Assembly (NCBI GenBank): GCA_019426215.1
Contig: CM033393.1
Coordinates: 8,838,046 to 8,902,045 of the forward strand
Length of the DNA: 64,000 nucleotides
Source of the DNA: Buddleja alternifolia
Taxonomy: Eukaryota > Streptophyta > Magnoliopsida > Lamiales > Scrophulariaceae
Reading direction: 5' to 3'
The position numbers were made by a program, and so were the translations under genes. Each line of letters opens with the position of its first letter. Within the stretch, counting starts at the first letter, position 1. Below are positions 57,865 to 64,000 of the stretch, piece after piece. The notes under the pieces are model-generated. The model had not been told where the DNA came from, made no database searches, and saw nothing but the letters and a program-made list of their open reading frames with translations.

Positions 57865-59279
57865 CTAGGCGTGGCTGTCTGGGCGCTCGGGCGCCGATGT
57901 GCGAACAACATCATTTGCTACATGTTTGCCACTTCTCAAGGTAATTGCATAGCATTGCTCTTTTGGGTTCTTTTCCGTGTCACTTGGTAAAGTTCCCGGG
58001 GCTCTCTCGCTGATCGCCCTTGCCATTTGACCCATTTGTGTCTTCATATCATTCATCTCCATCATCAAATCCTTCATCATACTATGGAGTTCGTTGATTG
58101 CTGTATCTGATTTCTTTATTTCCTCATCAAGGCGTTCATCGGTTGTAGGAGGCCTAACTTGCCTTTGTACATGAGGATTACCTTGCCTTTGAGCTTGATT
58201 GTTGATGAATGGAGGCCTTGGTGCTTGATAGATATCGATATGGGCGTTTTGTGCCGGATTGGGCCTCCTTGGAAAATTTTCGGGCACATGGAAGTTCAAT
58301 TGAGGTCGATTGGCATTTCCAACATAGTTTACATTGCCAACCATTGTTTCCAAAACGACTTCTTTTTCTAACTCTTGAACACGAGCAATTTTTTTAGTGG
58401 GTGTGATCTCTTCATCATCGGGATAGAGCTAATCTTCCCGGGCTAATTGCTCAATCTTGTCCCACACACTTTGGCAATCGAGCCCAAGGAGATCACCACC
58501 GGCGCCGGCATTGTGCCTATTTCGGATGCGCGAACGGACTCCATCATGGAATCGTAATACTTGCTCACTCAATCTTAGGTTGTGATCCGAACATTTTCGG
58601 AGCATGTTTTTATATCTAGCCTATGCCTCGGCTAAGGACTCATGATTCCCCTGCTTAAACTCCTTAATGTTGCTCCTTAGCTCGTTGATTTTTTACGGTG
58701 GAAAGAATTTACTCAAAAAGGCTTCGACCAATTGTCCCCATGTTGTGATGGATTGGGGTGGTAGAGATTTGTACCACATGGTCGCCCTTTCCTTTAATGA
58801 GAAGTGGAAGACTCTTAGACAAATTGCATCGAGATCCCGTGAAATTGGGTAGTCATGAGAGTATCGTCTAAAGTCTCCAAATGCTCATGAGGTGATTCAT
58901 GGGGCTCTCCATAGAAGGGTTCGCTTTGCACCATGCTAAAGACGTGTGACGGAATGTGATAATTTGGTGCAAAGAAATTTGGAAAGACAACGGGCCCCGG
59001 TATGGTGTGGACCCCTGGAGGTAGACTTTCCCGGACCGATGGAAGTCTTTGAGGAGGTGCCGGTTGCATAGCTTGGAAAAGATTTTGCAGCCATTCCCTG
59101 TTTTCCGGAAGATTTATGTCGGGAAAATTTCCATTTGGATTTAGATTGTCGGCCATTTCTCGAGCTTGTCTACTAGATCGAAGAACACGCTCTATCTCCG
59201 GCTCAAAATTGTATAGAGGCTCGTTAGAAGAGCGGGTCATGCACCACAAATTATACCTAACAATTAAACACAAGAACAA
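57865..59279 (-). pseudogene. Gypsy E2 gag
   Basis: The start MTRSSNEPLYNFEPEIERVL at 59279 is identical to the two copies at 53285 and 52902. The frame breaks near 58840, where four bases present in the 52.4-kb copy are missing. A TAA at 58693-58695 is shared with the other copy. The C-terminal gag resumes at 58353-57865 with ERLDEEIKKSDTAINELHSM and the Athila-type words PSDTEKNPKEQCYAITLRSG. No zinc knuckle is visible. Confidence 0.82.
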
Positions 59280-59374
59280 AATTAGAATAATAAAATAAAA
59301 GAAAGGTTACAAATAAACGAAAAACTAAGAATTATGAAAATTTAAATGAAAAATCAAAAACTAAAATGAACAAG

Positions 59375-59392
59375 TCCCCGGCAACGGCGCCA
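59375..59392 (-). promoter_or_regulatory. Primer-binding site of gypsy E2 (tRNA-Asp)
   Basis: The 18 bases TCCCCGGCAACGGCGCCA, complementary to the element strand, lie six bases inside the right-hand LTR, as in E1. Confidence 0.92.
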
Positions 59393-59398
59393 AAAACT

Positions 59399-61209
59399 TG
59401 ACACGCTAAAAGCTAACGTGCTATGATAGCAAGTGCACTAGTCGTGTGTAGTATTAAGTGTGGACGAAAAGTCCGGATTGTCGAACCACGGAGACTTGAA
59501 TTCTAGTTTATGATTTTATACAAAAAAACAACTACAATAAAAGTAACTTAAATGTAAAAACGTGTACAACAAGAACAAGGTTATGCAAATGATTTTACAC
59601 AAAGTATAAGGTAGACTAAGGCACATGCTAGGTCCAAATTGATCAAATATACTTATAAAGGCTCTTGTTGTAGAATTACTCTTATATTGTTATGGTGAAA
59701 ACTCCTAAGGTAGAGAATAACCGATGTCTCGCGTATAAACTCCTATACTTGGATCGTGATTTCCCAAATATCCCTATCCGGAAATCTAACCACTAAACAT
59801 GCATTAATGTACTAGAGTTCACTCGATTTGAATCGAACGACTTCACCCGGGAATCTTTACCTATGTCTAGGGCAATTCCTCATTAGTTGCGGGTCATGAT
59901 GTGAATTTCTTGCACCCTAAGTCAATTTTCTCCCGAAATATTGACCTAGGCATAAGATTCTAACATATAGTGATCAAGTATATGCAAGATTGACAAAAAC
60001 ACAATTCACATCACATAACAATATAAGAACAACCTCAACAATCATCTATTGTAAGCATATATCACAATTTGGCTTTACATGGCCCTAGTCTTACGAATTT
60101 AGTTCATAATTGAAAGCATAAAAGACATAAGAGGAATATTCATACACATAAATGAAATGAAAAGCTCTTAGAAACTCCCTAAATGGTGAATGATGATGGA
60201 TCTTGAAGTTGAGCCTTCAATCCCCAAGCTCTTTTCATTCCTCTAGTTTTCCCCTCAAGAGTGATGAAGAATGGTGGAGAAATTAGATTAGGGGCTGCCA
60301 CCCTCTCCTCCAAGAATCTGAAATTGATAGTGAATGATGAAGAGTATGGGTTCCTCCTCCTTTTATAGCCAAAATTCCACTAAAGTATGCATTAAGAATT
60401 TCCATTAAAGTTCCCCAATGAGAATTCCACCTAAGGTGATGCTTAAAGTTTGGCTTTTAAGATTCCAACAAGCTAAAAAATGCTAAACTTTCGCCCCTTA
60501 AGAATTCCACCATGCATGCTGCCATTTTCTTGCTTTCCAGCGCAGTCTTAGTATTTTCCTCATAAACATCTCCACAGGTCTCCACTTTGGATGATTCAAC
60601 TCCCCATGTTCAGATAAAACATAGATCTAAAACTTTCCAGAAGGATATTTTGTCCAATTCGGTCTCTACGTATACCTAAATTACGTTTTAACATGGAAGT
60701 TGTTTCTGATTTGGCGCCCACAAAGTAAATCTACCAAGAAACACACTTATGACAACCCCTCAACACATGTGCTGAATTATGGCCAAAAGGGATTCTTACC
60801 CATCATATAATGCTGGAATTTAGGCTGAAAAGGAGTAACATTTGGACTATCACGCCTAGGCATGACTAGAAGGGCGCTGGGGCGTATCCTGGCACGTGTA
60901 CTTCTCTGTTCGGCGCAACAATTGTATTTCTTTCATAACTCTTTCCAAAGACCTCCGATTTGGATAATTCAAGTTTCCAAGTGAAGCTAACACAGAGATA
61001 AACAACTTTGTTGAAGGAGACGTCCTCAAATTCGAACTCGAAATATGCATAAATTCTGTATTTGCGTGCGTTATTCCTCTATTGTAGTGATTTTTCACCT
61101 TTACTCGATAAGCACACAAATTAAACGCAAATGTGGTATAAATCATGCATAAACCAATATAAATCCAACAAATATGAGGCTCTAAAACATGTAAATTCAC
61201 ACCTTATCA
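59399..61209 (-). repeat. Gypsy E2 5' LTR
   Basis: On the plus strand it reads TGACACGCTAAAAGC...CACACCTTATCA, 1811 bp. The primer-binding site adjoins its left edge. The right flank CGCGT (61210-61214) belongs to copia D; no matching duplication is found at the truncated left end (52158). Confidence 0.9.
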
Positions 61210-61594
61210 CGCGTCTTCAGGCAATACTTGGCGAAATGACGCTTCTTGTCATGCATGCCTATGCCAAATAAAGGGGGAGCTTGAACTAACTCTGTGAAGG
61301 TATATTGATGACCCATATATGCTTCAACCCAATTTACTTCATTTATACAGTAGTCTGTGCCAGCGTTGACAATAACTCTAATGCCTTCATGGTGAATATC
61401 TCTGAGATTCAAAGCGATATCTGTCGGTCTGATAGTTAGCATTCCAGACGCTATCAAAATATGCATCAGCTTCAGCCTGGATCAGATCTGTGAAAGATTC
61501 AAGATGCTCACCGGCATGAACTGCTTTATTTTTCCATAGGCGAAGTGGATTGACCAAAGTTAGATTTCCAAGACTATTGGCAGTATGAGAAAAG
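61210..61594 (-). pseudogene. Copia D extra 3' ORF, middle fragment
   Basis: The minus-strand frame contains NVNAGTDYC-like VNAGTDYCINEVNWVEAYMG and KKRHFAKYCLK, aligning with 39293-39450 of C (VNAGADYCMNKVNWSEAYAG). Here an Arg codon stands where C has the stop at 39287. It ends at the E2 LTR on the left and at the F LTR on the right. Confidence 0.75.
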
Positions 61595-61599
61595 TGTGT

Positions 61600-63145
61600 T
61601 GTTGGTCCTAAGTGGAATACGAAAGAGTCTAGAAGGGGGGGGTTGAATAGACCCTGAAATCTTTTCCGACTTCAAAAATATTTCTATTAAAATTATGGTT
61701 TTGGACGCTTGAAGTGTCTAATGCTTGACTTAAGCGTTCACTTAAAATCTAGGTGCTTTGGTGAAGCATCTAACAAAGACTGTTTTTAGAAAGTTAATTT
61801 AGATTTCAAGACTTGAATACTACAACCAAATAGGTTTGAGCGTTCACTTCTTTTATCAGTGTTAGCACAACGGAATGATTTTTAGAGTCTTCTCTTTGAA
61901 AGGTTTAGCGTCACAAAAAGTGTATTTAGTTGCTTAGCGTTTGATTAAGTTTTACATTATCAGTTTATGATATGACAATATGAATGCTGAAAGTAAAGTA
62001 AAGAACAATATTTGTGAGATTCGTAGGGTGGTGTAATCCCAACTACGTCCTTCTTCTCCTTGAACACTTGGAGACAATCCACTAAAATGATTCTCAAAGA
62101 ATCACACAGAATCTTCAACAAATTAGGGAGAGATGGATGTCGATGACTTGAGCTCCTTGATCACACAGATTTCTGCTCCAAATCACTTCAATCCCTTTAC
62201 TTCTTTCACCCAGAAATATGGTAAGTATCCAACTTCGACTTCACACAAATCGCGAGGCTTGGATAGGGATTTTTCTAAAAGGTTTGTTTGAATTTGATAA
62301 AGTTCAAACAACTAGGAATATCTCAGTAGTAATGTGGGTTTCTCCAAAAAGAATGTTTGAGAGATTGGTTGACTGTCTCAGGATTTGAAGAAAAGCAAAG
62401 AAAATATTTTCTTGAAAATTCTGGCTTTTCTGAGATTGTAAGGAACGAGACTTCAATGCAACAGCAATTCGACTTTTTAATTGTTCTCGCTGTTTGGCTT
62501 GTTGTTGAAGTCCTATTTATAGGCATTCTTGGAAAAAGTGTCCGCTTGACATATGCACGAGCGCGTGTTTCTCACTTCCGCGAGTGAACAACTTTTGTCC
62601 TTTTTCCTGAAAATCTGCTGCACAAAAGTTGGTGCTGCAGTCTTTGAATAGTTGACAGTCCAATAGGGTGGCTTCTCCGTATATCTGAAAGTGCTTATCA
62701 CATTTAACGCTCTTATCAGCATTTATTGCATTTGAATTAAATGCCCGTTGGCACTTAATGCATTGAAAATATTTGCATTAAACTCCTTCTGGACTTAGAA
62801 ATAAATTCAGGTGAAATCAGTCATTAATAGACGCTTATTCAACCTTGAATCACTTCTATCCTATAAGGTGACGCTTGGTGTAGCTGGTCATTCTAGACGC
62901 TTGGAATCTTCATCTTTATTCAGACTTCAGGCGCTTGAGTCTTCAAACTTTACTTCTCATAACCTCACTCAGAACATATCAGACGCTCAGTCTAAGATAA
63001 CTTAACCTAACAATCTAGAATAAAAATAAAACAAAGCCTATTACAAATCTAACGCTTCAAAGCTGAAAACAAACTTACATATTTTGGGGTCTAACAAAAA
63101 ATCCTAATTGTCATCATCAAAACATCTAACATGAAATTCCTAACA
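61600..63145 (-). repeat. Copia element F 3' LTR (inverted)
   Basis: On the plus strand it reads TGTTGGTCCTAAGTGGAATA...GAAATTCCTAACA, 1546 bp, the same family and orientation as the D LTR. The PPT complement AATTTCCCCCTTTTTT lies to the right, so F runs rightwards out of the window. The five bases to the left, TGTGT (61595-61599), are the candidate target duplication within D. The TATA box is at 62513-62521 (minus strand). Confidence 0.88.
62513..62521 (-). promoter_or_regulatory. TATA box in copia F LTR
   Basis: TATAAATAG on the minus strand, in the same context as in the D LTR. Confidence 0.6.
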
Positions 63146-64000
63146 ATTTCCCCCTTTTTTATGATGGCAATACCTACTCTTTTATAGTTCAAGAGTTAGA
63201 CAGCCACAACAAAAGTTTGCTTTGATTAGATACGGTTAGTTAAAGTTAGTTACGCTTCAAAGAAATGTTTTAGCCGAAAAATGCATTTTTTATGTATTAA
63301 AGATTACAAGCATTTTTACAACTAAATAAACAAAATATAAGGCACAAGAATATAGATTATGCAAAACAAAAGGCTTTAATGACTTGATCTAACTTTGTAT
63401 CGCTTGGGCATTTCAGCTCGGATAGCTTTAGTGAGATTATCTTCCAAGGTCATCATCGCTTCATGATCTTTGTTGATTATGAGCTTATTTTCTTCTTGAA
63501 AGTAGTAAAGTGTTTATCCCAATCAGTGGGATCAATACCAATATACCTTAGGAAAATTCTGAAAGTTCGGATGAAGTCAGACATCTGCCTCTCTTTAGCT
63601 AAAATTCTTGGATCTGATGGTTCTGGAATAGATGCTCTTTGAAGAGGTCAAACTGTTCTAACATTGATCTTGTAGGTATTGGTAGATTTGGATATAGTGC
63701 TCTTCGAGGTTCCCTTAGCGTTCTACTAGGCGCTCCAGCAGAGTCACTTACTTTAAAAGCAGTTATCCAAGATGGGAGACTTAGCGCAGAAGGAGAGGTT
63801 AAGACTTGACGCTTAAGAGGCGGAGGCTCTTGAGCTCTTGAACTAGACGCTTTCCTATTTTCTCCTTTCTTCTTCTCTTCCCCCTTATTTCCATCATCAG
63901 ACTTCAGAAAGTGTTCTGTAAGCAAACTTACCTTACGAGCAATCTGAGACATAGAGTCTGAGACGTCATCCAGACGCTTGTCAAAGTGTTCCTGCAGTGC
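63146..64000 (-). mobile_element. Copia element F, 3' end of interior with extra 3' ORF
   Basis: It starts with the PPT and a 3' untranslated stretch. From about 63395 it is colinear with 51335-52000 of D, including the C-terminal ORF tail. The clearest open piece is 63599-63952, with KVSLLTEHFLKSDDGNKGEE, KKKGENRKASSSR and a Pro-rich linker. An 18-bp-class deletion near 63497 and another near 63640 break the frame relative to D. The window ends inside the ORF. Confidence 0.8.

Larger units (their letters stand above)
49556..61599 (-). mobile_element. Copia element D, minus strand, broken by E2 and F
   Basis: The 3' LTR (49556-51104), PPT and distal 3' ORF (51335-52157) are followed by the gypsy complex E2 (52158-61209). 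A proximal 3' ORF piece (61210-61594) then ends at the 3' LTR of element F. The family is the same as A, B and C, but the orientation is opposite to C, into whose LTR it is inserted. Its pol, gag and 5' LTR should lie to the right of the window, beyond F. About 1 kb of 3' ORF present in C is missing at the E2 site. Confidence 0.8.

Overview
This is plant nuclear DNA, almost certainly from a repeat-rich heterochromatic part of a flowering-plant (probably eudicot) genome. Nearly every base can be assigned to a transposable element. I found no convincing host gene, no rRNA or tRNA gene and no CRISPR array. The species cannot be named from this sequence.

Layout, left half (1-27983): a degraded Sirevirus-like Ty1/copia element, B (5223-27983, 5' end outside the window), hosts several insertions. 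The first is a second copia lineage, G, of which 2870-5222 (end of pol plus 3' LTR) is visible. G is itself split by a B-like copia, A, whose last ORF and 3' LTR fill 1-2869. The second is a complete 9.6-kb CACTA DNA transposon (10589-20194) with matching CACTA termini and an ATT target-site duplication. It carries a TnpD-type transposase and a multi-exon second gene ending in an Ulp1/C48 cysteine protease domain. The third is a probable solo copia LTR (about 23.58-25.64 kb).

Layout, right half (28323-64000): copia element C (same family as A and B) runs from its 5' LTR at 28323 to a truncated 3' LTR ending at 49555. It contains an Athila-like gypsy solo LTR inside its 5' LTR (28825-30433, TSD TGGAC). 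It also contains a complete young non-autonomous Athila-like gypsy element, E1 (39828-47291, minus strand, 1480-bp LTRs, TSD CATAG), inside its 3' ORF. The 3' LTR of C is interrupted at 49556 by a minus-strand element of the same family, D. D in turn is broken by a head-to-tail gypsy complex, E2 (about 52158-61209), and by another copy of the same copia family, F (61600 to beyond the window end).

How the parts work: the A/B/C/D/F copia family encodes gag and pol, primes from initiator tRNA-Met, and carries a long extra ORF of about 1350 codons between pol and the 3' LTR. The two gypsy families prime from tRNA-Asp and keep only gag and an aspartic protease, so they would need enzymes in trans. 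The CACTA element has both of the usual genes, but each is broken by stops or frameshifts. The points most worth a second look are the extra copia 3' ORF, a conserved inverted repeat straddling the copia PPT/LTR border, a conserved box just downstream of the protease stop in two otherwise diverged gypsy families, and family-specific GC-rich word arrays shared between gypsy LTRs and the gag-protease linker.
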